DNA of 64,000 nucleotides from positions 109,225-173,224 of the forward strand of contig JASANG010000914.1 of the NCBI GenBank assembly GCA_030248215.1. The letters run 5' to 3'. Below are positions 23,259-34,979 of the stretch, one piece after another. How positions within the stretch are numbered: the first letter of the stretch is position 1; the number at the start of each line of letters is the position of its first letter. The translations under genes were made by a program, and so were the position numbers. This DNA comes from Enoplolaimus lenunculus. Lineage: Eukaryota > Nematoda > Enoplea > Enoplida > Thoracostomopsidae. The notes under the pieces are model-generated. The model saw nothing but the letters and a program-made list of their open reading frames with translations. It had not been told where the DNA came from and did no database searches.

Positions 23259-23947
23259 AGCTTCCCATAATCTACGTCGGTCAGGATCCTGAGGACAGGG
23301 GTGTCTCGGATGTCAATCGACACCCGTAAAATATAGAAACCCCATTAAAACCAACGTTGTGATGTATTTTATTAGCTTCCCATAATCTACGTCGGTCAGG
23401 ATCCTGAGGACAGGGGTGTCTCGGATGTCAATCGACACCCGCAAAATATAGAAACCCCATTAAAATTAACGTTGTGATGTATTTTATTAGCTTCCCATAA
23501 TCTACGTCGGTCAGGATCCTGAGGACAGGGGTGTCTCGGATGTCAATCGACACCCGTAAAATATAGAAACCTCATTAAAATTAACGTTGTGATGTATTTT
23601 ATTAGCTTCCCATAATCTACGTCGGTCAGGATCCTGAGGACAGGGGTGTCTCGGATGTCAATCGACACCCGCAAAATATAGAAACCCCATTAAAATTAAC
23701 GTTGTGATGTATTTTATTAGCTTCCCATAATCTACGTCGGTCAGGATCCTGAGGACAGGGGTGTCTCGGATGTCAATCTACACCCGTAAAATATAGAAAC
23801 CCCATTAAAATTAACGTTGTGATGTATTTTATTAGCTTCCCATAATCTACGTCGGTCAGGATCCTGAGGACAGGGGTGTCTCGGATATTAATCGACACCC
23901 GTAACAATATAGAAACCCCATTAAAACCAACGTTGTGATGTATTTTA
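23259..23947. repeat. Tandem array, 115 bp x 6
   Basis: Six head-to-tail copies start at 23259, 23374, 23489, 23604, 23719 and 23834, an exact 115-bp spacing throughout. Copies differ by only a few substitutions; the last has a small insertion and more changes. Each unit holds a perfect palindrome TCAGGATCCTGA and a GGGTGTC...GACACCC stem. The T-for-G change in the fifth unit opens one pair of that stem. The high identity suggests recent expansion or active homogenisation. Confidence 0.95.
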
Positions 23948-24192
23948 AGGCATTTATATATAATACAAAAAACGCATTGGCGTCTAGCTCGCTTCGCTCA
24001 CGAGGTTTTAACTCGTTGCGTCTTTTCTATTAAATCCTGGAGTTGCTGTCCCAGCAGACAGTAGCTTTTGTGGACCTACCATGACATGGGATTGGAGTGA
24101 CGATGTTTGACCTTTGTTTTTACGCCAGCTGCTGCACTCCTGTATGGCTACCTTACAAATAATCGTTCATCGTTCCAACGTCTCTGCCCCCG

Positions 24193-24360
24193 ATCATTCC
24201 ACTCTCAAATTTGAATTTTTGAAAAAATTTTTTCTGAGGTTCTAAAGTCTATTTTGTTACCACAAAGGTTTGTTGCAAACTAAGATATTTTTCATACCAT
24301 TCGACTGAAAATTGGCGAGTTTAATTGAACGGTATCAAATCAGCTCAATCTGATCAATAA
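24193..24360. repeat. Dispersed AAATTTGAATTTTTGAAAAA repeat
   Basis: The phrase CCACTCTCAAATTTGAATTT plus TTGAAAAAATTT and a following TCTAAAGTC...TTGTTACCA recur near 32765, 40543, 54085, 57781, 58130 and 60280; an inverted copy lies at 24540-24615. Probably a MITE of about 300 bp with partly eroded ends. Confidence 0.55.
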
Positions 24361-25073
24361 TTCACGATGTATAGTCAGATATAGTTTTGGAACTAAGTCA
24401 AAGGTGTGGAACACCGCCAAATCAGCTTTTGACCATAATTCGTAGACTAAAATTTATAACCATTCGACTCAGTTCACCAAATTACGCCAAAAAATATCTA
24501 AACAATTGTGCCTTTAAACACAAACTTTTTGGGTCCGAGGCGAAACTTGAGGACCTAAAAAATTCAATTTTTCAAAAATTCAAATTTCATTATGGAATGA
24601 ACACGAAATGTCATAAGAAACTCAAATTTGCAAAATGTTGTAAACCTGATCGTTCTAACAAACGCCGTCTTTGATGATAGCGGAAAAGACTCAGTGATTG
24701 AAATCAGGCTGTTATATTTTGGGAATACCAAAAACCCACTAAATTTTAACATACCAGTAAACCAAATGCCTCTGATCGCCCGGAAAACCATTCACTTGAA
24801 GTTATACCATTCCGAAATAAAATCTTGGCCCCGCTCTTTTACTGCCCAGAGCGGTTAAAGCATCAAAACTCGTTCGAAAATGCTAACCTTAACCGATTAT
24901 TTTGCTAAAAAAATTGTTGAGGCAAAAACCAACGCCTGTCAAAATGAATAAAATATTACACGCAAATGTTTGAGAAAAAAATCATTAACCTAAGACTATA
25001 AAGGCAATATAGCAAGGCTTGAAGCAATTTATATCAACAAAAACTAAATTAATATATCAACTGTCGGCCAATC

Positions 25074-25249
25074 GGCCAATGTAAAAATCACGGGCGGAAC
25101 GATTATCTGCAGGACTGCAATAGAATAAGCTTAAGCTTTAAACATTTTTTTGCTAAGGCTTGGACTTAGGTATAAGCTCATTTTTACGCTGAGACTAAGG
25201 GTTAGGAATATAATTATAGTACTGTTACGGCCCTGTTCTATACATTGGC
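25074..25249. mobile_element. Family B MITE copy
   Basis: Left end GGCCAATGTAAAAATCACGG, GCGGAACGATTATCTGCAGG, then AAGCTTAAGCTTTAAACATT, a decayed TTAGG tract, and right end GTTACGGCCCTGTTCTATAC with ATTGGC. About 176 bp. The ends are inverted repeats of roughly 25 bp. Confidence 0.8.
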
Positions 25250-25784
25250 ACAAATGTCTAATGCTGGCGTTTAGAACAAGAGCCCCAACACCCGAAAACA
25301 CGAAAGCGTTTGGATGCGGGGCCAACAATTCATTTCGACAAAATATATTCTCATCTAAATGTTGTTTCCGAGCGAGCATAGGCTAAGGTAAAATTTGTTA
25401 ACTCTGGAACCACGCAGATAAAACTGTATAACTTGTATAAAACAGTCATTCTTCTCGAATAAATTTTTGGAAGGGGTATATCTCCAATATCCCCTTTGCA
25501 TAGGTTCATGGAATGGTTAAACGCAGTGGCTGATCTAGAAATTTCTGAAAGGGGGTCCGAGATACAACAAACGCAATCGCAATTAATGAGGAGCCGAGCA
25601 CTATTTTATTGCTAAACCAGATTACATGATCTTCGTTTTAATCCAAGTTGGGTGGAACCTAAGGGAACCAGAAACTAGTAATTTTCGCTAAGTAGAACTT
25701 CAAAATTAAATTTCTGCGACCAGGAAAACAAGTTTTATTAACAACTCCAAAGACAAGCTTTATTAACCATTCGAGCAGGACCGA

Positions 25785-25966
25785 AGCAGCCACCCTCTCA
25801 CCTCCTATTTGGGGGCGCACTACTAAAGTGCCCCACCATAACCGGTTGATACAAAAACCGTCGAAGTTTTAAAATACGTCTGGCTTCTCGGTCGCTTCGC
25901 TTGGAGACCTCACCCTGGAGTTTTGGGGAGCCCCAACTCCTGTCTGCTCCATCACTGCACTCCAGT
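25785..25966. repeat. GC-rich dispersed repeat, copy 2
   Basis: Second copy of the element at 15728-15884: CAGCCACCCTCTCACCTCC, CCATAACCGGTTGATACAAA, CACCCTGGAGTTTTGGGGAG, CTGTCTGCTCC. It also carries CTTCTCGGTCGCTTCGCTTG, a word typical of family D relatives, so it may be chimeric or nested. The left neighbour at 25524 starts with a hAT-like GCAGTGGCTGATCTAGAA. Confidence 0.55.
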
Positions 25967-26447
25967 GCTCGATAGATAGTTTAACTTTTAACCACTTTTT
26001 AAGAACTTTTTACGCTTCGAAATCAGATTTTCGATGTTTTTAGAAGTTTTAAAAAATAGCAAAAACATCTCAATTTCTGAAAGAATGCAACCAGTTTTAG
26101 CAGATTTTTTAATTTAAAGAAATAAGCGATTACCAGCGAATTTTGAAAAATTGAAAAATTACTGATGACATTATAACTAAACATGAATATCTGCCTAAGC
26201 AATTATTGCAATTTTCTTCGCTAATTAAATAATAAAACACAAACACAGTACATGGACGCTTCCACTGTGAGGGGAACCATAAAAGTGTCCAAATGTTTTC
26301 GCATGAATAGCTTCCAATATCGTGATTACTACAACAAGTTCACTTCAGATTAAGCATCTTAGCTTGTTCAAACTACTTTGCTCCGCGTAAACTCTTAATA
26401 AAATCAAAACATCTTCGATTTTTTCCTTTAAAATTTTAATTAAATAG

Positions 26448-26630
26448 CAGTGACGAATACAAGGGGGCACTACAGCCTCGGCTCCTCGTCAGAGATCAAA
26501 ACCAAAATTTTGTATTAAGATTTAATGCTTAAATGGCGTCCAGCTTCTAGCAGCTCGCTTTGCTCGCGATTTACTTCCACTATTATATCTCTTGCGGCCC
26601 CTTGTTTAAAAATTTCCCGATCCGCTACTG
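26448..26630. mobile_element. Family D-like (hAT-type ends) MITE
   Basis: Starts CAGTGACGAATACAAGGGGG and ends TTTCCCGATCCGCTACTG. The middle has GATCAAAACCAAAATTTTGT, ATTAAGATTTAATGC and an AGCTCGCTTTGCTCGCG tract found in relatives near 32028-32193, 36288-36496, 40203-40367, 54250-54350 and 61999-62137. No exact target duplication was found. Confidence 0.6.
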
Positions 26631-27328
26631 CTCAATTGTGCTATTGAAACCTGTTGCTTGCAATACGTGCCAAATAAAATTTTATTACCAACCAAGGCCT
26701 ATAAACCAAATGATTACCCTCAAAATTCTTTCACTCTGTGTCTCCAGCCCGAATTCACAGTTTTTACGGTTGGGTAATTACATAGCTACCCGGAAAACAC
26801 TAGTTTAACTTTAAAATGGTGCAAGAGTAATAAAATAGAAGTGAGCACAAAAATGGTTATGGGTGGTGGTGGCGGAAACGCCCCCCAAACCACTCAATTG
26901 GGGCCTCCAACTGTTGGACACTCCGATCTTGGCAAACTAAAAAAGCGAGCCACGAAGTTATAGAGTTATGAAACACTTTATTGGGAGCCATTGTACCTGT
27001 TTGAAGGGCGTCTATTCTATCGTCGGCCCTGGTTATTGGCAAGGGTGTTGCCAAAATTTTGAGTTGGCGGTGCAAACCCAACTTCTGTCAGCGAAGATAT
27101 ATAATTTTTGCAAAATTAAGAGGTTACAGGGTTGCTGTAGGTTTAATTTTATACACTGAAAATAACTCAAAATACCAGTTGCTAATTTATGGCCAAAAAG
27201 CAGAAATCTCAACATTAAAAGCTACAGAAATAGCGACAAAGTACAAACAAACTACTTGAACGACGCAACTTTCTTTAAATAAACGAAAAATTTAACTAAA
27301 GGTATTTCAGGAATCTCCGGCAAAATTT

Positions 27329-27502
27329 ACCGGAACTAGAGGCAAACTTCCGATTGTACCGGAACTAGAGGCAACATTTCGGTTGTACCGGAACTAGAGG
27401 CAACATTTCGATTGTACCGGAACTAGAGGCAACATTTCCATTGTACCGGAACTAGAGGCAACATTTCGATTGTACCGGAACTAGAAGCAAACCTTCGATT
27501 GT
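27329..27502. repeat. Tandem array, 29 bp x 6
   Basis: Six units, each starting ACCGGAACTAGAGGCAA and ending TTCGATTGT or a close variant, fill exactly 174 bp. The first and last units share a CAAAC/CAAACC variant against CAACA in the inner four, the usual pattern when edge units escape homogenisation. Confidence 0.95.
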
Positions 27503-28724
27503 ACCCTGGTATACATATCAGTGAGAGATGCATAAATTTCTGACAAGGGCGTGGCGTACGATATATATTAATGATAAGCTCGCGACTGAAACGAACGAAA
27601 AGCCAGCCGCAATTTTAGTACTAAATTTTAACACAAAATTTTAATTCAATGCATACAAACGTTAATATCCGGACCTGCGTCTGTAATCGTATCGGTGCCC
27701 AAGTTTCAAAACAACATTTTGTGAATCTAACTTTTAAAATTTCAAATGAAAATGTTCAACAACTGTCAACAGAGAATTTAATTGCAGAATATTGTAGGTT
27801 GCGTAACTAGCCACCACACTGCATTCTTCGCTTTACCTGGTTGAAATTTAAAATCAACACTGTGGTGGGCATACACGGCTGGGGCGCAGCCAGGATTTAA
27901 TTTCGAGGCGACAACAAATTGGGACAGACAGTGTAGCGATTCGGAATTATTTTTTTATTTCAAGGCTTTAGCAGGTTATTCTAAAGCAGTTTTTTCCAAT
28001 AGCCAGCAATTTCGGACAATTTGTCCCCGTCATTATATTCGCTTCTGGTGGCAGACGCCCATGCTAGGGCGTAATAAGGTATTTCTGGGCCTGGCTGAGG
28101 AAAATATTTTAATGAGGCAAAAGTAAACATTACGTGTAGCTGGTTGTTCTCGAGGTTTTGGGCAGATTTTGTGTGAATGGGTTTGTATCGTACAGGGGTG
28201 GAACAATTTCTCAGTAAGAAGAAATTCTTATAAGGGGTGGCGTTTCGTTGTTTTACCAAATAATATTTAACTGACCTAGCGCAAGTGCCCCTAGGTAACG
28301 GTGTAGTATTAGGTAAGCCTATTGTCAAACCTAAACTTACGACTAAACCTCAGCCTAGGTGTAAGCATGCGGGGGGGTGTGTGCACAAGATCCAATTTAA
28401 TACGCATGGGACCAAGTGCAAGGATTAGGAAAATATCTCCCTCTGAAATTTTAAATTTTGTGTTACATATAAAATTAAACAGTTTTAAAGTTATAGACGA
28501 AAATAAAACGGAAATTATTCTGAGAGAAATTATTTTGGTTTCCGTCGAAAAGTTTTAGCTGACCTTGTGAAGTTTTCGAAACCCCACATCCATCTTAATC
28601 TTCGTGCTGCATTATTTGAACTATTTTAACAGCCTGATTTTAGCTACAGGTGTGAATCGAACATATTCCTCAAATAAACCGCTATATTGCACGAACATAT
28701 TTATTGCAACTCCCAACACCGGCA

Positions 28725-28872
28725 AATTCAGAAATTTCTGACGTTGCAGGTGGGCAGGTAAATGTTATGAAACGCAATTTTTCCTGTACGGTATATGCGT
28801 CAATTTTCCAATTTTCTGACGGACAAAAGCTGTAAGACAGTAGGAACCTTACCATTTTATCACAAAAAATCT
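28725..28872. repeat. Dispersed repeat with GTAAGGTAGGNACCTTACCATT
   Basis: A subfamily related to family D ends, marked by GAAATTTCTGACG, GTTATGAAACGCAATTTT and GAACCTTACCATTTTATCAC. Other copies: 29385-29485, 29930-30085 (reverse), 33205-33335, 37500-37640, 40750-40990 and 43375-43450. At 40720-41021 the unit sits between CAGTGGCGAATCC and GGATCCGCTAGTG, which shows how it relates to the hAT-type ends. Confidence 0.6.
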
Positions 28873-30610
28873 AAATAGCGCTGCTAAGCCTCGAGTTGAG
28901 CGCATGAATATGCATAAATTAATACATATTTTCGCTATGCCGCGCCCAGCGATGAATCGAGAAATTTAGATTAATGGGAGGTGGCAGCGAGTACCCGTCT
29001 AATATATTGTAAAATACAATTGGCAAACCGTAAACAATGGCCCATAATTGCAGTGTGTTTACCTTGCAGTAATGAGTACAGATTAGAGTCACAATTCTTC
29101 TGCCTCAGCCCCTCTCCTCGGTATACCGTTTCAGCGTGCGGTACCGTTTATATACACAATAATGCTGAATTTCCCTCAGGACCACAGGATATACAACTAA
29201 TATCCGGTTGGCTAAACTAAATACGCTTCTATCACGCGTATCAATTTTAAAACTAGAAAGTTTCACCCAGCTGTGCGTCTACTTTAAGAATAGTTGAAAT
29301 TTAAGCATAAGTCTGTTTACATTTCTAACCCATTTTAGGCAAGTACAGCATCGGATCCGGCTACTTCTGACCGGGGGGGGCTGGCAAAAGTTACGACACG
29401 CAATTTTTAAAGTATGCTATATATGTGGCAGCATTCTGAGGCAAAAAATTGCAATGTAGAGACCTTACCGTTTTTTATCACAAAAAATTTTGGGTAACCG
29501 GCCTCAAACTGGGTCCGTTAGCAGACAGGTTTACCGGTTCTGGAAAACCTCTGGTTTTTCGCAATGGCGGATTCCGGAGGTAAGTTAGGTTCTTGACTAG
29601 GGAAATCGAGCCATAAATATTAGTGAAAAAAGCTCATGAGCGAAGCGAGCGAAAAGCCAAATGCAATTTTAGTACTATCTCTTCAGACAATATTTTTGTT
29701 TTGACCCCTGCGTGGAGGTCTAGGCATGGGTGGGCGTTTTAGAACCAGTAGTGGTATTGAGATTACTGTGGGTCTGGCTGAATGGTATCTAAAATTAGGT
29801 TCTTGTCTGAGAACCCAATGAATCATCATCAATTAAATGCCTGTCTTTCGATAGACCCTCTCAGTTTAGATTATATCGCTACAGGCAATTCTTGAAACGT
29901 GTGCCCTAGAAGGTCGTCAGGAGGGGTTGGGGTGAGGCGTACCTCCCCCAACCACCATCAGAAAATTGCTTGTGGTAAAATGCTAAGGTTCCTACCTTAC
30001 AATTTGCTCCATTAGAAATTTAACACATATACAGCATACTGTAAAATTGCGTATCATAACTTTTGCCAGCCTGCCGCCTCCCCATGAGAAATTTCCAAAT
30101 CCACCGCTGAACGTGTGTGTTGCACCTCCCGCTACAGCTCTGGGTTAAGCATTTTAGTAAATGAAACAACTCTAAACCAGTTTAGCTTACAAAATGTTAC
30201 CCGTAAACGTTTGAAAATCCAATATTAATTTTTGCTAAAATTACCTTAGAAATGGTTTATCATTTAAAAACGTTAAAATTTTAACTTTTATGCTTAAGAA
30301 AAGTGTTTGAAACCTGAATATCTTGTAGGTTTACTTTTATTGTAATACATATTAAACAAAGAGTCTTCTTAAACAATGGCGGATCCACAAATTTCTCAAA
30401 ATGGATGACACCCGTGATGTAATTGTGAAAAACCCTCACGAGAAAAGACAGCGAGAAGCTAAGGGCCCCATTTCACTGCTAAACCTTAATAGAAAATATT
30501 GGTTTGGATTTCTATTGGAAGAAGCGATACCGCGTTTGCCATCAATTGAATCCACAACAGTTCTTGAGTCACACAGCAAGCAGATTTTATGGACTTTGTT
30601 AGAAACTTAC

Positions 30611-31029
30611 TCGTGTTCTTCCGCAATGTCAATACGCCGATAAGCGTACAGCACAGGATCGACTAAATACGCCTGAGGCGCTAGTCGGCGGCCTCGGCCT
30701 TCCAGTCCATTAATCTTCGGTCCTGATTTGCTCCGTTGTATTTCATTTGCATAAATTGCCGTGCTACTCACACAACATGATTGTTGCTTTTTTTCTTCTG
30801 TTATCATTTTTCGGTCCATACTGTTTGTTTTAGTGGGACCCCGTGGGCCCCTGGGTGGAGGCAGCGGTCTTTTACCGTCAGCCAAGCAAAAACTCACAGA
30901 TTTCTGGGTGGGGCACGGTGAGTATAGCCTGGGGGTGGTCTTAGATGATCGCGGCAAGTTTGAAGGGATGTCGATTGTATAGCAGTACCGTTCTAAATCT
31001 AGCGTAGCACTACTGTTCCCGTTTCCCAT
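30611..31029 (-). CDS. First coding exon of an unrecognised minus-strand gene
   Basis: Starts at an ATG in good context (GAAATGG) with an in-frame TAA 11 codons upstream (31062-31060), so 31029 is the first Met after a stop. It is open for 139 codons plus two bases and ends at a perfect donor (CACGA|GTAAGTTT). The start MGNGNSS fits the N-myristoylation pattern (Gly2, Ser6). Residues 53-65 read KRPLPPPRGPRGP and contain a class II SH3-ligand motif (PxxPxR). A Cys pair lies at residues 85-86. The rest is basic, Ser-rich and probably disordered, with no membrane segment. The two bases left at the donor fit the single base opening the exon at 12336. Together these suggest a membrane-tethered adaptor or scaffold; this is inference from motifs only. 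Confidence 0.75.
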
Positions 31030-31059
31030 TTCGACTCGAAGATATCTCGTAATAATAAA

Positions 31060-31100
31060 TTATATAAATAACTTTAGGTTATAGAACGCTGAAATTATTG
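31060..31100 (-). promoter_or_regulatory. TATA-like stretch upstream of the first coding exon
   Basis: Read on the minus strand, TTATTTATATAATTT lies 35-50 bases before the ATG. If used as a TATA box the 5' leader would be very short; in AT-rich DNA this is weak evidence, and an upstream non-coding exon remains possible. Confidence 0.15.
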
Positions 31101-31514
31101 TGCAAACGCTGATTAAAGCTGATCGCAGTAACATATTGGGCACTTCACGAAAATAGGTTAAAGGATAGTAACTTTCACAATATCATGCGTACAACACAGG
31201 TACCTGGTTCTCTAACATTTCCAAGTGACAGCAGTATATGGCCAGAGAATCTAAACGATTGCAAACCTTAAGAAGCTGATTTGGCAAAATACGAACCCAG
31301 ATATTTCCCGGTAGGAACGCGCGATTATTCGGCTATTTATCACCTATGCTCAACTTGTATAAATTAAATTTACAATTTGCATTATGGCAGCGAACGCATT
31401 AAAACCGACAGGAAATATGCTCCAATTACGTATCGTGGGTGCTTCAGCTTTATTAATATAGATATGTAAATGTCATGTTTTCAAAAAGTGGTTTCTTGTC
31501 AACAAATACAAAAT

Positions 31515-31684
31515 TGGACCCATGTATAGATCGAGGGCGGACCGTTTTTTCGCCTATCTGCCATAAAGTGAGCTTCAGCCTTAAACTTTGTTACTAGGCC
31601 TAGGCTTAGGCTTAGGCTTAGGCTTAGGCTTAGGTTTAGGAGTATGTTTATTCTACTGTTCCGGCCCTGATCTTTACATTAGCC
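31515..31684. mobile_element. Family B MITE with intact (TTAGGC)n core
   Basis: Left end GGACCCATGTATAGATCGAG, GGCGGACCGTTTTTTCGCC, then six or more TTAGGC units (about 31598-31640), and right end CTGTTCCGGCCCTGATCTTT with ACATTAGCC. TTAGGC is the telomere unit of nematodes; here it lies inside a transposon, so it is not evidence of a chromosome end. Confidence 0.85.
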
Positions 31685-32764
31685 TTAAATTGGATAAAAA
31701 TCGGCATAACTATTTTAGCTACCAGTAATCTTCTCAGTGCAAATTTATACCTGACCACGCTCGTCAAACGTGATTAAAGTGTAAAAACCCCTTCATCGCA
31801 TTTCAAAATCCAACAAAACCTTAAAGTAATGGCGAATTATGTGCCTTTCTCAAGTTTTAGGGATACGCTACATTGGCGTCTTTCTCTCTCTCTTCCTACG
31901 AGTGCTATAATTCCAATCTACAAAAATATAAAGAACAACTAAGTTTGCGCAAAACTATTTTTTCAAACAAACCGCATACCGGTGTTTAGCTTAAGCTTAA
32001 GCTTTCACAATTATAGGCATTTATACAGGATGCAAGGGGTGTGCTTCACTTAAGCCATGGTATCTTCTGATAGGGATCGAAACCAAGATTTTCTATTAAG
32101 CTGTAGTCGTAGTACTACAGTTGGCTTGTGTTTTGCTATTTAACTGTTATATATCGCCAGCACCCCTGTCAAAAATTTCTCGATCCGCCACTGCATATAT
32201 ACAAATGTAAAAAACACACACACACATATATACATATATATGTATTTATGTTAGGGTATGGGCAACCTCTCCCCCCATGCTTGCGCAAACCACATCGAAC
32301 AAACGCTTAGAAACAATAGAATGCACTTTTGTGGTCGCATAGCGAAATTTTTTAAGTCTTAAATTTTAGAAAATTTCAAACTATGTTTTGCGTTTGAATC
32401 TATAATTTCAGTCAAAATTTTGTTACGTACATCGAAGAAGCAGTGTTGTTTTGTGAAGTTTGCTAATATTTTCAGTTCTAAAATATATTCAAAATATCCT
32501 ATGACACTTCATTTATCTCAAGCTCAGCTACCGTAGTTTGTCCAATAATGGTCCGATTTGGAAATTTTTTGGATATTTGAGCTTCTCATGACATCTTTTG
32601 ATGATTCTAGTCTTAAATTTGATTTTTAGCACATTTGATTTTATAAGGTTTTTAGTAATCGCGATCTGAATCATTTCGCTTCTTCGCCCAAAAATGGTTA
32701 ATTTTACAACATATTTTGCAGATTTTAGTTTGCTTCTAATGATCTCAAGAAGTCGATCCACACC

Positions 32765-33010
32765 CAAATTTGAATTTTTGAAAAAATGATTTTAAACGTC
32801 CTACCAATTGAAGTTGAAATAAACTTTTTTCGTCATAAAGCAACACAATTTATACATCGTTCAATCTAACTTGTGTACCTGACTCGACCGATGCTAATAT
32901 TTGCTCGATTACATCGTTGAACTGCGTTCGACTGAATATTATTTAATGTGAGTGAAATTGTACCTCAAAAAGACATTTTTCAAAAATTCAAATTTGGGTT
33001 CAAAATAAAA
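32765..33010. repeat. Dispersed AAATTTGAATTTTTGAAAAA repeat, paired copies
   Basis: Begins CACCCAAATTTGAATTTTTG with AAAAAATG and closes with CAAAAATTCAAATTTGGGTT at 32981-33001, so the two ends are inverted copies about 240 bp apart. This gives the best view of the family's likely full length. Confidence 0.6.
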
Positions 33011-33763
33011 TAACGAGAGATTTTGCCGCATGTTGTGTCTACAGTTAGCTTTGATTGTTCAAAACATTCATAACAAACTTTATCGAAGACCGCAAAAACT
33101 TAATGCAAGTTTTGTATTTCACAAATTTCAGAGGCACTTGAGAGTGATTTTGAAACTTTAAGCCCACGTATACATCACTCCATCCACAATCATGCAGCAA
33201 CTAATCCAGAAATTTCTGACGGAGGGCGTGCTGGCAAATGTTATGAAACGCAATTTTTCACCAAAAAATTTTCTGAGAGGGGAAATTGTAAGGTAGGAAC
33301 CTTACCATTTTATCACAAAAAACATTCTGACAGGAGAAGCGAACGTCCCTCGCTATTCTCTGGACCTGCGAGTCTCTACAACGTCAAATTTCTTTGAAAC
33401 AATCTCGATGTTGTGTTTGAAAATAAACAAGATTAAAATAAGAGTATTTCTCGAACGAAAAACTAACAGTTTGTGTCTTAAAAGAAAAGTTGAAAAAGTC
33501 ACGTGTAAACAATGTTGCACTTTTGAGAATGAGAGGATAAGACTGATGCACCTGCTACTTAAATAATTACTGAATTTTAAGCCAAACTATTTCCAAAAAT
33601 ACTTTTTGTTAATACTTAAAATAAATGAAAAATTAACAAAATAGTCAGAAAAAATTAACCGTATTGTCAAAATGGGGGTAGCGCCTGTAACCAGTTAGTC
33701 AAAGGCATCGAAAGTTAAAAAACTGGTGAACGATGATTTTAAAAATTATGTACATTTTCTGTA

Positions 33764-34211
33764 CTGTATTGACCCGAATAAGAGGGGGACTGATATTTAT
33801 TTGGCCTCTCCAGAGGGTACTCCTCCTTGTTATTCGGTTACGGACTGTTATATATTTTTAACCCACGCTCCGCCGCCCTTTGTTACTGACATATATCCGG
33901 TACTGCAATTATCCGTTGAACTAAACGTTTATTTGCCTTGCGTCAATAGTTTGAGCGATAAACAAGGTTATACTTAGGAATGTATATACTTTCAAAATTT
34001 AAGTACGCTTTAAAGTTTCGAACTCAAGTTATTTGGGCCTGGAGTCATTTACGCGCTACAATTAGGGATAATTGACATTTATGGACTCTAATTAAGGTTT
34101 AAGGACTCTATCCGCTTACGGACTCTTATTAGAGATACGGACTACTATTGATCGGGACCCAAAACGGGGACCCCCTCTCTATTACCCCCCCTCTTATTCG
34201 GGTCAATACAG
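33764..34211. mobile_element. Family C MITE, best copy (448 bp)
   Basis: Left end CTGTATTGACCCGAATAAGA and right end its reverse complement, both flanked by TA (33762-33763 and 34212-34213). TA duplications and 25-bp-class inverted ends fit a Tc1/mariner-type non-autonomous element. The interior is conserved with 20573-20991, 35368-35814 (reverse) and 59820-60247. It encodes no transposase; the 83-codon open frame is incidental. Confidence 0.9.
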
Positions 34212-34812
34212 TACTTAAATTAACCCATGTAGAATTTTGAGAAAGATACTTGTTTACAGTTCGACTGCTTGAAAACCTATTACTAAACTGGCTAGTTATG
34301 ATAAGTGCTCGGCCTTATAGATCAAGGGCGCACCATTTTTCCGTGGGACGGCAATAGACTACACTGCAAAAAACGATGAGTCAAATTGACTCTCTCCGAA
34401 ATAGGCTCTACGGGACTACACAAACTGAGTCAAATTCGATTCCGCCATGAAGCAAAACGTTTGATATTCAATCACGTGCAGAAAAGCACAATTTTTATGT
34501 GTTCGCGAGGTTTGGTCGGTGTTTTGCAAGTTATTTGCTAAAATTAACGAATTTTTAAAAAAGCAGAGATTTCCAGATTTCTTCACCAGTTCAAAAAACC
34601 GAAATAGTTGACAAAAACGATTTTCCGTTTTTTTCGGCAAAAACCCTAATACAACCATTCACAAGGCTCTCAAAATTCTTTAAAGAAAAGTTAGCGCAAT
34701 CATTCATAACGGATTTCCGGTATTTCTATAACATTTAGGATGGATGGGCTGATTTTGTCGGAAACAAAAACTGCTATCCGATTACACTCTGACCTCTTAA
34801 ATCTCACACAGA

Positions 34813-34979
34813 ACCGTAGCCAGCTGACCTTTCTACGGGTGTTACTAAAACTTTTCAGGAGGCACCATTAACAGGTTTCGATGGTTTACGACCAAGGTTG
34901 AAAATTTTCTACGGTATGGCAAAATGATTACGAGGTGGGCTGGGCGTTTCCTATGGAACCTATCTGACTGCGGACCTGG
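34813..34979. mobile_element. Family A MITE copy
   Basis: Left end AACCGTAGCCAGCTGACCTT; core GGTTTACGACCAAGGTTGAA and AATTTTCTACGG; right end ACTGCGGACCTGG, decayed from CTGGCTACGGGCCTG. Confidence 0.7.

Larger units (their letters stand above)
12337..30610 (-). other. Presumed 18.3-kb intron of the minus-strand gene
   Basis: This lies between the two supported coding exons. The upstream exon ends with two bases of a codon (GA) and the downstream exon supplies one (G), so direct joining keeps the frame and makes a Glu codon. The interval is filled with MITEs, two tandem arrays of 115 and 29 bp units, a degenerate E2F-like array and microsatellites. Additional small in-frame exons within it cannot be excluded. 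Not every base has been assigned: 13800-15060 and 21140-22290, for example, show only AT-rich DNA with isolated repeat fragments. Confidence 0.55.

Noticed and set aside
23259-23947. CRISPR-like array
   Set aside because: The whole 115-bp unit is repeated with no unique spacers, and the context is an animal genome.
30401-30643. 80-codon plus-strand ORF with a good Kozak start
   Set aside because: It begins just inside a CAATGGCGGATCC end and runs through family D-like repeat words, then overlaps the minus-strand first exon antisense.
31593-31640. (TTAGGC)n as a chromosome end
   Set aside because: It is short, flanked by unique DNA and sits within an inverted-ended MITE that is repeated elsewhere.
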